DNA of 36,295 bases from an uncultured Pelagibacteraceae bacterium (GTDB lineage: Bacteria > Pseudomonadota > Alphaproteobacteria > Pelagibacterales > Pelagibacteraceae), in assembly GCA_902536005.1 (NCBI GenBank), contig CACAVT010000008.1, positions 1-36,295 on the forward strand, given 5' to 3'. A program made the translations under genes and the position numbers. Positions 16,166-24,353 of the stretch are shown here, piece after piece. Below the pieces are notes generated by a model. The model had not been told where the DNA came from. It saw only the letters and a list, made by a program, of their open reading frames with translations, and ran no database searches. Position 1 is the first letter of the stretch. Every line of letters starts with the position of its first letter.

Positions 16166-17094
16166 TCATCGATATAAATTTTATTGGACTGATAATTGCA
16201 TCAATAATGGCATCTGCTGTTCCTTTGATCCTAGCGTCTTGTGGTGAACTGATTACAGAAAGGTCTGGAGTTTTAAACCTTGGTGTTGAAGGAATGATGA
16301 TCATTGGTGCTATTTCAGGTTTCGCATTAATGACTGTTACAGGAAGTTTAATTATTGCAATTTTTGGAGCGATGTTAGCTGGAGTTTTAATTTCAACTAT
16401 TTTTGCATTCCTAACTCAAACATTGATCACAAATCATGTTGCTACTGGTTTGGCTCTTACCATATTTGGAATTGGTATTTCTGCGATGATAGGAAAAAAT
16501 TTTGTAGGTATTCCTGGAAAAGAGTTTCCTGTTTTATTTGAAGGTTTAAAAGATATTATACCACTTTTAGGTCCAATATTATTTGGACATTCAATTGTTT
16601 TTTATTTTGCTTTTGCCCTTCCCTTCATAACAAGCTATTTTTTAAAAAAAACGAAAATTGGATTAATTGTAAGAGCTGTAGGAGACTCACCTGAGTCTGC
16701 ATCTAATCAAGGAATAAATGTTAGGCTAGTTCGTTACGCTTGTATACTTTATGGAGGCGCAATGAGTGGGCTTGCTGGTGCATATTTATCTATGATTTAT
16801 ACTCCTCAGTGGATTGAAAATATGACAGGTGGAAGAGGTTGGATCGCATTGGCTCTGGTGGTTTTCTCAACGTGGAACCCAATTAAAATTTTGATTGGTG
16901 CTATGATTTTTGGTGGCTTAACAATTATTCAGTTTCATATGCAAGCAATTGGAGTAAGAATTCCTGTGCAATTTTTAACAGCTCTACCTTACGTCGTTAC
17001 AATAATAGTTTTAGTTGTAATTTCTCGTGATAGTAGAAAAATAAGACTAAGTACTCCTAGTTCATTGGGGAAATCTTTTCATAAAGACAATTAA
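16162..17094 (+). CDS. BMP-type nucleoside/purine ABC transporter permease 2
   Basis: This 310-residue inner-membrane permease of the BPD_transp_2 family resembles YufQ/NupC. It shows the 'ITERSGVLNLGVEGMMIIGA' hallmark of this permease class near residues 28-47 and 'AVGDSPESASNQGINV' in the cytoplasmic coupling region. About eight to nine membrane segments are visible. The ATG overlaps the stop of permease 1 as ATGA, so the two subunits are translationally coupled. A 77-base gap follows before the binding-protein gene, the only sizeable gap in this operon. Confidence 0.92.
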   Translation: MIIDINFIGLIIASIMASAVPLILASCGELITERSGVLNLGVEGMMIIGAISGFALMTVTGSLIIAIFGAMLAGVLISTIFAFLTQTLITNHVATGLALTIFGIGISAMIGKNFVGIPGKEFPVLFEGLKDIIPLLGPILFGHSIVFYFAFALPFITSYFLKKTKIGLIVRAVGDSPESASNQGINVRLVRYACILYGGAMSGLAGAYLSMIYTPQWIENMTGGRGWIALALVVFSTWNPIKILIGAMIFGGLTIIQFHMQAIGVRIPVQFLTALPYVVTIIVLVVISRDSRKIRLSTPSSLGKSFHKDN

Positions 17095-17171
17095 TTTAAA
17101 AATAATCATTTTTTTTTAGACAATTTAATTTAAATTTAAATAATTAAAAAATCAAAAGGGGAAATAAATTT

Positions 17172-18242
17172 ATGCATAAATTTTTAATTCGTTCTTTCGT
17201 CTCTTCTTTAGTTTTATTATTTACATTAACTGTAGCTGCAGTTGCCAAAGATGTTAAAGCAGCATTTGTTTATATTGGTCCAACTGGTGACCATGGATGG
17301 ACATATCAGCATGATGTAGGTAGAAAAGCTGTTGAAGCTGCCGGATTTAAAACAACTTACGTAGAAGGTGTTCCAGAAAGTGCCGATGCTGAGAGGGTTC
17401 TTAGACAATTAGCTAACTCTGGTCATGATGTTATCTTTACAACTAGTTTTGGATATATGAATCCAACTAACAAAGTTGCAAAAGAGTTTCCAAATGTAAA
17501 ATTTGAACATGCTACTGGATACAAAAGAGAACATCCAAATGTTTCAACATACGCAGCTAGATTCTACGAAGGTAGAACTATCTTAGGAACAATTGCTGGA
17601 ACTATGACAAAATCAAATGTTATTGGTTATGTTGCATCTTTTCCAATACCTGAAGTAATCAGAGGTATCAATTCATTTACTTTAGCAGCTCAAAAAGTTA
17701 ACCCAAATATTAAAACTAAAATTGTTTGGGCTTTCACTTGGTATGATCCAGGTAAAGAAGCAGAGGCTGCAAAAGCTTTAATCGATCAAGGTGCTGATGT
17801 AATTGCTCAACATACAGATAGTACTGCTATTGTTCAAATGGCTGAAAAAGCTGGAGTATATGCTTTTGGACAAGCAAGTGATATGGACAAGTTTGCTCCT
17901 AAAGCTGTATTGACTTCAGTTGAAAACAATTGGGGACCATATTACGTAGACAGAGTTAAAGCAGTTGCAAATGGTACATGGAGTCAAAAAGATACTTGGC
18001 ATGGTATTGGAGATGGTATGGTTGTGATATCAGATTTAGATTCACAAATGCCAGCTGACCTAAGATCAAAAGTTAAAAAACTTCAGGCAGATTTGGCATC
18101 TGGAAAAGTTCATTCTTTCACAGGACCAATTTATGACCAGAAAGGTAACTTGATGGTTGCTGAAGGAAAAACTGCAGATGATGGAATGCTCGCAGGAATG
18201 ATGACTTACGTTAAAGGTGTTGAAGGAGATATACCTAAGTAA
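17172..18242 (+). CDS. BMP-family (PF02608-type) periplasmic purine/nucleoside-binding protein
   Basis: This 356-residue periplasmic binding protein has a Sec signal peptide (residues 1-25, cleavage likely after AAVA) and no lipobox, so it is soluble rather than a lipoprotein. The mature start KDVKAAFVYIGPTGDHGWTYQH is typical of BMP-family nucleoside binders; further hallmarks are FEGRTILG-like FYEGRTILG and TWYDPGKEAEAA. A GGGGA ribosome site precedes the ATG. The codon choice looks more GC-rich than the neighbours, as expected for an abundant binding protein. The 77-base upstream gap may carry its own promoter, and a strong terminator follows. Its ligand is inferred to be a purine or nucleoside from gene context. 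Confidence 0.92.
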   Translation: MHKFLIRSFVSSLVLLFTLTVAAVAKDVKAAFVYIGPTGDHGWTYQHDVGRKAVEAAGFKTTYVEGVPESADAERVLRQLANSGHDVIFTTSFGYMNPTNKVAKEFPNVKFEHATGYKREHPNVSTYAARFYEGRTILGTIAGTMTKSNVIGYVASFPIPEVIRGINSFTLAAQKVNPNIKTKIVWAFTWYDPGKEAEAAKALIDQGADVIAQHTDSTAIVQMAEKAGVYAFGQASDMDKFAPKAVLTSVENNWGPYYVDRVKAVANGTWSQKDTWHGIGDGMVVISDLDSQMPADLRSKVKKLQADLASGKVHSFTGPIYDQKGNLMVAEGKTADDGMLAGMMTYVKGVEGDIPK

Positions 18243-18264
18243 TAAGTTTCCAATTTAAAAATTT

Positions 18265-18294
18265 AAAAGGCCGGTTTTTTAACTGGCCTTTTTT
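18265..18294. terminator. bidirectional rho-independent terminator after the ABC transporter operon
   Basis: A 10-bp stem (AAGGCCGGTT with AACTGGCCTT, one G-T pair) closes a TTTT loop and is followed by a T run on the plus strand. An A/T tract flanks the other side, so it can also end the convergent phosphoribosyltransferase transcript. It overlaps that gene's stop codon by two bases. Confidence 0.92.
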
Positions 18295-18817
18295 ATATCT
18301 GATGTTTTTTTTTGATTTCTTCAATCCTTAATTCCTCATAAATTTCGAAGGGTTGTACTATCCAAGGATTATCAGGAAGTTTATTTGCACAGAAGTCTGG
18401 CTCAAATGTCGATTTCTTTTTTTTAAATAATGTTGCGGTTTTAATGTCTTCAATTTTATCTTTAATGGGTTCGTATTTTTTTAACCAATCTATACTTTTG
18501 TTAAAAGTGATACCTGTGTCAGATAAATCATCACATAAAAGTATTTTTCCACCCATATTAGGCGCAATCGAACTCATTTCTCTTGAAAACACAATATCAC
18601 CCTGCTCATCCTCTACTCCTTTACCACTGTAAGATTCAACTGCAAGATATGCACATTTTAATTTAAATATTCTGCTTAATACATCTATCATTGGTGCTGC
18701 TCCACGCATGATGCCGATCAGTATTGTTGGTTTATATCCACTTTCATAAATTTGGATTGCTAACTTTTCAACAGTCTTGTTGTACTCATCCCAACTGACA
18801 ATCATTTTTTCTGTCAT
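18293..18817 (-). CDS. xanthine/guanine phosphoribosyltransferase-like salvage enzyme
   Basis: This 174-residue type I phosphoribosyltransferase would convert a purine base plus PRPP to its nucleotide. The PRPP-binding motif KILLCDDLSDTGITF (91-105) is textbook. The early IGIMRGAAPMIDVL loop binds pyrophosphate, and the C-terminal NPWIVQPFEIYEE resembles the 'WI.QPW' base-binding end of xanthine/guanine enzymes. It is the last gene of the minus-strand arm, 17 bases after the puuD-like gene. Its placement suggests imported guanine or xanthine is shared between salvage and breakdown. Hypoxanthine specificity cannot be excluded. Confidence 0.85.
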   Translation of the reverse strand: MTEKMIVSWDEYNKTVEKLAIQIYESGYKPTILIGIMRGAAPMIDVLSRIFKLKCAYLAVESYSGKGVEDEQGDIVFSREMSSIAPNMGGKILLCDDLSDTGITFNKSIDWLKKYEPIKDKIEDIKTATLFKKKKSTFEPDFCANKLPDNPWIVQPFEIYEELRIEEIKKKHQI

Positions 18818-18834
18818 AATTTTTTAATATCTAT

Positions 18835-19743
18835 TTATTTAAATAATAAAACTAAAACTGCAAGAACGATAAGTGCAATTATTGAAGATATTAAAATATA
18901 CAACCTGTGAATGTTTCTTCCTCTTAAATTAAAATAATGTCGTGCTACTCCAGTAATAACTGCTAATGCACATAATATTAACCAATTATATTGATGATAA
19001 ACTAAGAAACTTGAGTGCCCAGAAAGCATTATAAACAATACTAAAAAAGTGGAATAATTATTATGAATTGATCTCTGTTTCGCTGCTAGAGATAGACTCA
19101 TATCAAATTTTTCACCTCTTTTACTACTGCTGATAATGTTCATTTGATTGGGTATAATTACTGTAAAAACATTACCAAACATATTGGTTCCTATAATTAA
19201 TCCAACACTTAAAATTGCAAATTTTGGTCCAAATAATTTTGTTAAACCAAAGGAAACAGCTGCTAATAAAATAATTGCTGTGGATATAAACAATACATTA
19301 TTTTCAATCAATTTCGATTTACACAAGAGATCATATATAAACCAAAAAATAATTAATGATAAAAGTGAGATAATAATTGCGTAACTAGGTGGCATCAAAA
19401 GGACACGTTTATCAACCATTAATACACCAGCGTTATAATAATAAATTACAACTAACAGTAACATCCCTGTTACAAAAGTTAGGTAACTTTGCCATTTAAA
19501 AATTACTAATCTATTTAAATAATCCTGTGGTGGTGAAGTTTTTAACCTTGAAAGTTTATAAAAAAAACCAGAATGCATCAGATATCCTTCTCCATCGACA
19601 TCATCGTTTGTTATATTTTTATTTAAATTATTGTCTAAGTAATTAAATAAAAAACTGTTACCTACCCATAATATTGCAAATACTACATGGCCCCATCTTA
19701 GAATAACTTCTAACCATTTAATTGTATAAGGTAAAAATTCCAT
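18835..19743 (-). CDS. puuD: PuuD-type membrane urate oxidase, lacking the fused cytochrome c domain
   Basis: This 302-residue integral membrane protein with eight predicted helices matches the Urate_ox_N domain of cytochrome-linked urate oxidase (urate to 5-hydroxyisourate). Family landmarks seen are LRWGHVVFAILWVGNSFLF (about 16-34), MHSGFFYKL (about 56-64) and the KWQSYLTFVTGMLLL segment after it. Typical PuuD proteins carry a C-terminal cytochrome c domain of about 100 residues; this one ends right after helix 8, with no CxxCH. A free cytochrome c at 27228-27551 may replace it. The start overlaps the guanine deaminase stop by one base (TGATG). The family assignment is strong from the motifs and the pathway context. 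Confidence 0.88.
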   Translation of the reverse strand: MEFLPYTIKWLEVILRWGHVVFAILWVGNSFLFNYLDNNLNKNITNDDVDGEGYLMHSGFFYKLSRLKTSPPQDYLNRLVIFKWQSYLTFVTGMLLLVVIYYYNAGVLMVDKRVLLMPPSYAIIISLLSLIIFWFIYDLLCKSKLIENNVLFISTAIILLAAVSFGLTKLFGPKFAILSVGLIIGTNMFGNVFTVIIPNQMNIISSSKRGEKFDMSLSLAAKQRSIHNNYSTFLVLFIMLSGHSSFLVYHQYNWLILCALAVITGVARHYFNLRGRNIHRLYILISSIIALIVLAVLVLLFK

Positions 19744-20213
19744 CAGTATTTTATTTTATCTACTTTTTTATCCCAAATTTCAAAAGCTTTTAAAGCTTCT
19801 TCTCTAAGCATTTGTACCATTTTAATTTTTCTATCATCAATTTTTTTTGGAATTTCTGTATAAATAAAAGAGTCATCAAAATCTATATTTTTTGCATCTT
19901 CTCTAGTGTTTGCATAATATATTTTACCTAATCTTGACCAATAAATTGCTGAAAGACACATAGGGCAAGGTTCACAAGATGTATAAATCTCGCATCCAGA
20001 TAGATCAAAAGTATTTAAATTTTTACAAGCTTCTCGAATTGCTACTATCTCTCCATGAGCAGTTGGATCATTTGTGGAAGTAACTTTGTTAGAGCCCTCT
20101 GCAATAATCTTTTGATCCTTAACTATAACACTTCCAAAGGGACCACCTATAGTATTCGCACTTTTTATTGAAAGTTCAATGGCTTTTGCCATAAATTTTT
20201 TTTTATCTTCCAT
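19743..20213 (-). CDS. guaD: guanine deaminase (CDA-fold type)
   Basis: This 156-residue cytosolic zinc enzyme would convert guanine to xanthine. It shows GGPFGSVIVK (23-32), the catalytic HGE (H53, E55) in NDPTAHGEIVAIR, and the zinc motif PCPMC (C83, C86). The C-terminal DDSFIYTEI segment is characteristic of the Bacillus-type guanine deaminase, in which the C-terminus closes the active site, and separates it from tRNA adenosine deaminase TadA. Its length matches the family (~155). It lies directly after xdhB, overlapping it by 11 bases, so its product xanthine is handed to xanthine dehydrogenase made from the same transcript. Confidence 0.9.
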   Translation of the reverse strand: MEDKKKFMAKAIELSIKSANTIGGPFGSVIVKDQKIIAEGSNKVTSTNDPTAHGEIVAIREACKNLNTFDLSGCEIYTSCEPCPMCLSAIYWSRLGKIYYANTREDAKNIDFDDSFIYTEIPKKIDDRKIKMVQMLREEALKAFEIWDKKVDKIKY

Positions 20214-22518
20214 TTTTTTTTTTTATTTTATTTTTAATTTTGTTAATACTCATTAAAATTCTTTCAGGTGTTGCTGGCGCATTAAGTTCTGGTGCAAACT
20301 GATAATTTCCAACTGAAGCAACTGCATCTTTAATTGCATAAAAAACGCTCATAGCTAACATTAAAGGAGGTTCACCGGTTGTCTTTGCTTTATTAACAAC
20401 TTTTTCTTTATTTATTCCCTCTTTAAAAATTTCTACATTAAATTTTTTTGGAATATCACTTACAGCAGGTATTTTATAAGTTGATGGAGAAAAAGTTGTA
20501 ATCTGACCGTTTGATTTCCAATTAAGTTCTTCAATTGTCAACCAACCTTGTCCTTGAACAAAACCACCTTCGATCTGACCTAATTCAAGTGCTGGGTTTA
20601 TTGGTTTTCCTGCATCATGCAAAATATCAACTCTTTCTAGTATATTTTCACCGGTCAATGTATCTATAGTTACTTCTGAAACAGCGGCACCATAACAAAA
20701 GTAATAAAATGGTCTTCCTTTGAATTTTTTTTTATCAAAGTTTATTTTTGGTGTTGAATAAAAACCTGAGGATGAGAGAGAAACTCTATTTAAATATGCT
20801 TCTTTAATAATACTTTTAAATTCAAACTGTCTATTTCCGAATATTATATATTGATCTTTATAAATTGCTTCTTGATTGTAGATCTTATATTTTTTTTTAA
20901 TAAATTTTTCTAAATTTAATTTAATTTTTGCTACTGCATTTAATGCTGCTGCACCATTAAGGTCTGTGGTTGAAGATGCGGCGCTAGCTGAAGTATTTGG
21001 AACCTTAGCTGTATTTGTTGATGAAATATTTACTAAATTATATGGTAATCCCAAGGAATTGGCCACTAGTTGAGCTATTTTTGTATGAGTTCCTTGACCC
21101 ATTTCTATACCACCATGGTTCAAATACACACTTCCATCTGTATAAATATGCACTAAAGCACCAGCTTGATTTAAATGAATTGTTGTAAACGAAATCCCAA
21201 ATTTTACTGGTGTAATAGCTATACCCTTCTTTTTAAATTTATTTTTTTCATTAAATTTTTTTATCTCTGAATATCTTTTCTTATAATTAGATTTATTTTC
21301 TAAATTTTTAAATATTTCATTAATCACATTGTCTTCAATAGTCATTCCATAATGAGTTGTATTTTTTTTATCTTTTTGATAAAAATTTTTCTTTCGAACT
21401 TGAATAGGATCTATTTTTAAATACCTTGAAATATTATCAATAACATTTTCTATAGCCATCATTCCTTGATTTCCACCAAAGCCTCTAAATGCAGTTGAAG
21501 TTGGAATATTTGTCTTGCATAAATTATTTGTTACCTCGATATCTGATATGTAATATGCATTGTCTATATGAAGAAGAGCTCTTTCATTTATTGCTGCTGA
21601 TAAATCAGGCGACATTCCACAATTTGATGATAAGTTAATTTTTAATCCTTCAATAATTCCTTCATCATTAAATCCAACTTCGTATTCAGATAAAAATTCA
21701 TGCCTTTTACCAGTCAAAATTATATCATCATCTCTATCTAGTCTTAATTTCACAGGCTGACCTGTTTTTTTTGCCAACAACGCACAAATACATGCAGTCA
21801 TAAAATTTGTCTCTTTTCCTCCAAATCCACCTCCAATTCTTCTTACTTCAACAGTTATAGAATTACTTTTCTGATTAAACATTTTTGCAATTAATTGTTG
21901 TGTCTCAGAAGGATGTTGTGTCGAGCTGTAAACTAAAAAATTATCATCTTCTTTAGGTATAACAAACGCTGCTTGGCCCTCTAAATAAAAGTGTTCTTGA
22001 CTTCCGGTTGTAAAGTTTCCTTTTAAATTATATTTTGAATTTTTAATTTTCTTAGAAGGGTTCCCTTTTTTAATTTTTCTAGGCTTAAATAAAAACTGTT
22101 TTTTATTTAAAGCATCTTTAATTGTGATAACTGGTTTTAAATCTTTATAAGTGATTTTTGCCTTTAATACTGCTTTTCTTGCAAGTTCGGTAGTTGTGGC
22201 AGCTACAGCGAATAATGGCTGACCAAAAAACTCTACTTTTTTATCTGGAAATATTGGATCACCATCAAAAACAGGGCCTACATCGTTCCTTCCTGAGATA
22301 TCACTTTGAGTGACTACTGATATCACACCTTCACTTTTTTTTACATCGCTTAAGTCTATTTTTTTTATTATTGCATAAGCTTTTTTACTTAAACCAATAG
22401 CACCATAAATTGTATTATTTGGTTCATTAATGTCGTCAGTGTATTCAGCGTATCCACTTACATGCTTATAAGCACTATCATGTGGTCTAACATCATTAAT
22501 ATAGTTCTCTTTGCTCAT
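20203..22518 (-). CDS. xdhB: xanthine dehydrogenase, molybdopterin-binding subunit
   Basis: This 771-residue subunit oxidises hypoxanthine to xanthine and xanthine to urate at a molybdenum centre. It has the size of Rhodobacter capsulatus XdhB (~777). Key segments seen: GSQEHFYLEGQ (172-182) with the substrate glutamate E180, RRIGGGFGGKE (226-236), STAFRGFGGNQG (341-352) with the substrate arginine R345, EMGQGTHTK, and TTGEPPLMLA near residue 725 with the catalytic glutamate. Glutamate and arginine at these places mark purine-specific members of the family rather than CO or aldehyde oxidases. Its ATG abuts the xdhA stop (TAAATG). No xdhC maturation gene is in the window. Confidence 0.95.
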   Translation of the reverse strand: MSKENYINDVRPHDSAYKHVSGYAEYTDDINEPNNTIYGAIGLSKKAYAIIKKIDLSDVKKSEGVISVVTQSDISGRNDVGPVFDGDPIFPDKKVEFFGQPLFAVAATTTELARKAVLKAKITYKDLKPVITIKDALNKKQFLFKPRKIKKGNPSKKIKNSKYNLKGNFTTGSQEHFYLEGQAAFVIPKEDDNFLVYSSTQHPSETQQLIAKMFNQKSNSITVEVRRIGGGFGGKETNFMTACICALLAKKTGQPVKLRLDRDDDIILTGKRHEFLSEYEVGFNDEGIIEGLKINLSSNCGMSPDLSAAINERALLHIDNAYYISDIEVTNNLCKTNIPTSTAFRGFGGNQGMMAIENVIDNISRYLKIDPIQVRKKNFYQKDKKNTTHYGMTIEDNVINEIFKNLENKSNYKKRYSEIKKFNEKNKFKKKGIAITPVKFGISFTTIHLNQAGALVHIYTDGSVYLNHGGIEMGQGTHTKIAQLVANSLGLPYNLVNISSTNTAKVPNTSASAASSTTDLNGAAALNAVAKIKLNLEKFIKKKYKIYNQEAIYKDQYIIFGNRQFEFKSIIKEAYLNRVSLSSSGFYSTPKINFDKKKFKGRPFYYFCYGAAVSEVTIDTLTGENILERVDILHDAGKPINPALELGQIEGGFVQGQGWLTIEELNWKSNGQITTFSPSTYKIPAVSDIPKKFNVEIFKEGINKEKVVNKAKTTGEPPLMLAMSVFYAIKDAVASVGNYQFAPELNAPATPERILMSINKIKNKIKKKNGR

Positions 22519-23955
22519 TTAATTTACTCTTGATAACTTATTAGAATTTATTTCTACGAAACATTTCATCAATAAATTTTTTGCTATCTCTAGTCTATAT
22601 TCTTTACTAGCTCTCATGTCTCCAATAGGACTTAAATCTTTTTCTAAATATTTTTTTGCTTGATCAAAAGTATTGATGCTAAGAGGCTTATTTTTAAGAA
22701 TTTCCTCACAGGCTTTAGCTCTTTTTGGTACAGCTGCCATACCTCCAAAGGCAATAAAAACTTCTTTAATTTTATTTTTATCAATTTCAAAATTAAAAGA
22801 TCCACAAACAGACGAAATATCATCGTCAAATCTTTTTGATATTTTAAATGCTTTAAAAATATTTTTCTTAAATAATGGTATTTTTATTGAGTGAATAAAT
22901 TCATTCTTTTTTAATTTAGTTTTTCTATAATCAAGGAAAAAATTATTTATAGGAATAACTTTTCTTTGATTGAAGCTTTCAATTAAAATTTCTGCATTTA
23001 AAGATAACAAAATTGGTAATGTATCACCTATCGGAGATGCTGTTGCAATGTTACCACCTATAGTTCCTACATTTCGAATTTGAACAGAACCATATCTTTT
23101 AAGAACTAAATAAAAATCTGGATAATGTTTTTTAATTTCTTTTTCAAATTTTATTAAAGGTGTAGAGGCGCCAACCTCAAGGTAATTTTTATTTACTTTT
23201 ATAAAGTCTAATTCTTTTATTTCTTTTAAATCAATTATAAAAGGAATTTCTTTTCTTTCTTTTGTAACTTTTAAAGATAAGTCTGTTCCACCTGCAAGAA
23301 AACTAAAATTAGAGTATTTTTTAATTATATTTTTTAAATCATTAATATTCTTTGGTGAAAAATAAATTTTATCATCTTTTTTAATATAAATATTTTTTGG
23401 TTTAATTTTTTTTAATAATTGAATAACTTTATTATTATTTTTACTAAATTGATCATTCCTGTTTTTCTTGTCTAAACTTTTTGCAGCATCTATTATAGGT
23501 CTATATCCAGTGCAACGACATAAATTACCAGATATAGAATCTGTTATTAATTCATTATTAAAATTTTTGTTATTTTTAAACATTGAAAATAAAGCCATAA
23601 CAAAACCTGGTGTACAGAAACCGCATTGGGAACCATGAAATTTTACCATCGCATCTTGTACAGGATGAAGTTTGCCATCTTTGGAAACCAAATCTTCTAC
23701 AATTAAAAGTTGTTTACCATTCAGTGTTGGGACAAACGAAATACAAGAATTAATTGCTTTATATATAATCTTATTATCGACTAATTCACCTAAAACAATT
23801 GTACACGCGCCACAACCACCCTCTGAACATCCTTCTTTGGTTCCAGTCTTTTTTAATTCGGTTCTAATATAATTAAGTATGGTTTGATTTGGATCAGGAT
23901 TATTGATTACTATAAGCTTGTCATTTAATAAAAATTTAACAGAACTCGATATCAC
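22519..23955 (-). CDS. xdhA: xanthine dehydrogenase, iron-sulfur and FAD subunit
   Basis: This 478-residue electron-transfer subunit has, in order, a plant-type 2Fe-2S domain (C43, C48, C51, C71), a second helical 2Fe-2S domain (C111, C114, C146, C148 in QCGFCTPG and NLCRCTGYRP), and an FAD domain with FLAGGTDLSLKV and the pyrophosphate-binding IRNVGTIGGNIATASPIGD. It passes electrons from the molybdenum centre to NAD+. The start is a GTG directly after the HIU hydrolase stop (TAAGTG); no better ATG exists before the first cysteine motif. The XdhA/XdhB split, with FeS and FAD together and molybdenum separate, is the R. capsulatus arrangement. Confidence 0.95.
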   Translation of the reverse strand: MISSSVKFLLNDKLIVINNPDPNQTILNYIRTELKKTGTKEGCSEGGCGACTIVLGELVDNKIIYKAINSCISFVPTLNGKQLLIVEDLVSKDGKLHPVQDAMVKFHGSQCGFCTPGFVMALFSMFKNNKNFNNELITDSISGNLCRCTGYRPIIDAAKSLDKKNRNDQFSKNNNKVIQLLKKIKPKNIYIKKDDKIYFSPKNINDLKNIIKKYSNFSFLAGGTDLSLKVTKERKEIPFIIDLKEIKELDFIKVNKNYLEVGASTPLIKFEKEIKKHYPDFYLVLKRYGSVQIRNVGTIGGNIATASPIGDTLPILLSLNAEILIESFNQRKVIPINNFFLDYRKTKLKKNEFIHSIKIPLFKKNIFKAFKISKRFDDDISSVCGSFNFEIDKNKIKEVFIAFGGMAAVPKRAKACEEILKNKPLSINTFDQAKKYLEKDLSPIGDMRASKEYRLEIAKNLLMKCFVEINSNKLSRVN

Positions 23956-24306
23956 TTAACTACCTCTATAAGTAGAATAACTCCAAGGTGAAACAAGTAA
24001 AGGAACATGATAATGCTGTGAGGGATCTGAAATACCAAATCTGATAATAACATCATCAAGGAATGGAACATCGCTTGCTGCAGATGTATTTTTAAAATAA
24101 TCACCAATATGAAAAACTAATTCATATTTACCCTTAACAAAAATATCTCCCTCAGCTAATGGTGAATTAGCTCTACCATCATCATTGAGTTTTGTTGACG
24201 TTAATTTTTTTCGTTCTGAATTATTAATATAAAACAACTCAACTAGGATACCTTTGCCAGGTTTACCAGAATACACATCTAAAACATGAGTTGTGAGCTT
24301 TGTCAT
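23956..24306 (-). CDS. uraH: 5-hydroxyisourate hydrolase (transthyretin-like)
   Basis: This 116-residue enzyme hydrolyses 5-hydroxyisourate to OHCU, the second step of urate breakdown. It shows the N-terminal signature LTTHVLDVYSGKPGKG with the catalytic histidine, a middle KYELVFHIGDYF segment, and the C-terminal HYHVPLLVSPWSYSTYRGS, ending in the diagnostic YRGS. Its length equals that of bacterial PucM/HiuH enzymes; there is no signal peptide, so it is cytosolic. It is the first gene of the minus-strand arm (uraH-xdhA-xdhB-guaD-puuD-phosphoribosyltransferase). There is no clear Shine-Dalgarno sequence before the ATG, and a TATAAT lies only 3 bases upstream of it. Confidence 0.95.
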   Translation of the reverse strand: MTKLTTHVLDVYSGKPGKGILVELFYINNSERKKLTSTKLNDDGRANSPLAEGDIFVKGKYELVFHIGDYFKNTSAASDVPFLDDVIIRFGISDPSQHYHVPLLVSPWSYSTYRGS

Positions 24307-24353
24307 AAAATTATAGTATCATTTAATTTCAAACTTAAATTTTTAAAAGTTAT
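24307..24353. promoter_or_regulatory. divergent promoter region of the purine catabolic cluster
   Basis: These 47 bases separate the two arms, so both promoters and any operator must lie here or inside the first codons. On the minus strand a perfect TATAAT lies just before the uraH start. An imperfect dyad AACTT-N10-AAGTT spans 24332-24351 and resembles the ACTTTTAAGTT words at 12931 and 12965. All of this is AT-rich, so the details are tentative. Confidence 0.5.

Noticed and set aside
22644..22894. Extra small frames on both strands inside xdhA.
   Set aside because: They overlap the conserved FAD-subunit C-terminal domain and have no supporting features.
24304..24312. TATAAT as the promoter of a leaderless uraH mRNA.
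   Set aside because: It lies only 3 bases before the ATG, too close for a start at the ATG, and the -35 match is poor. Kept only as a note.
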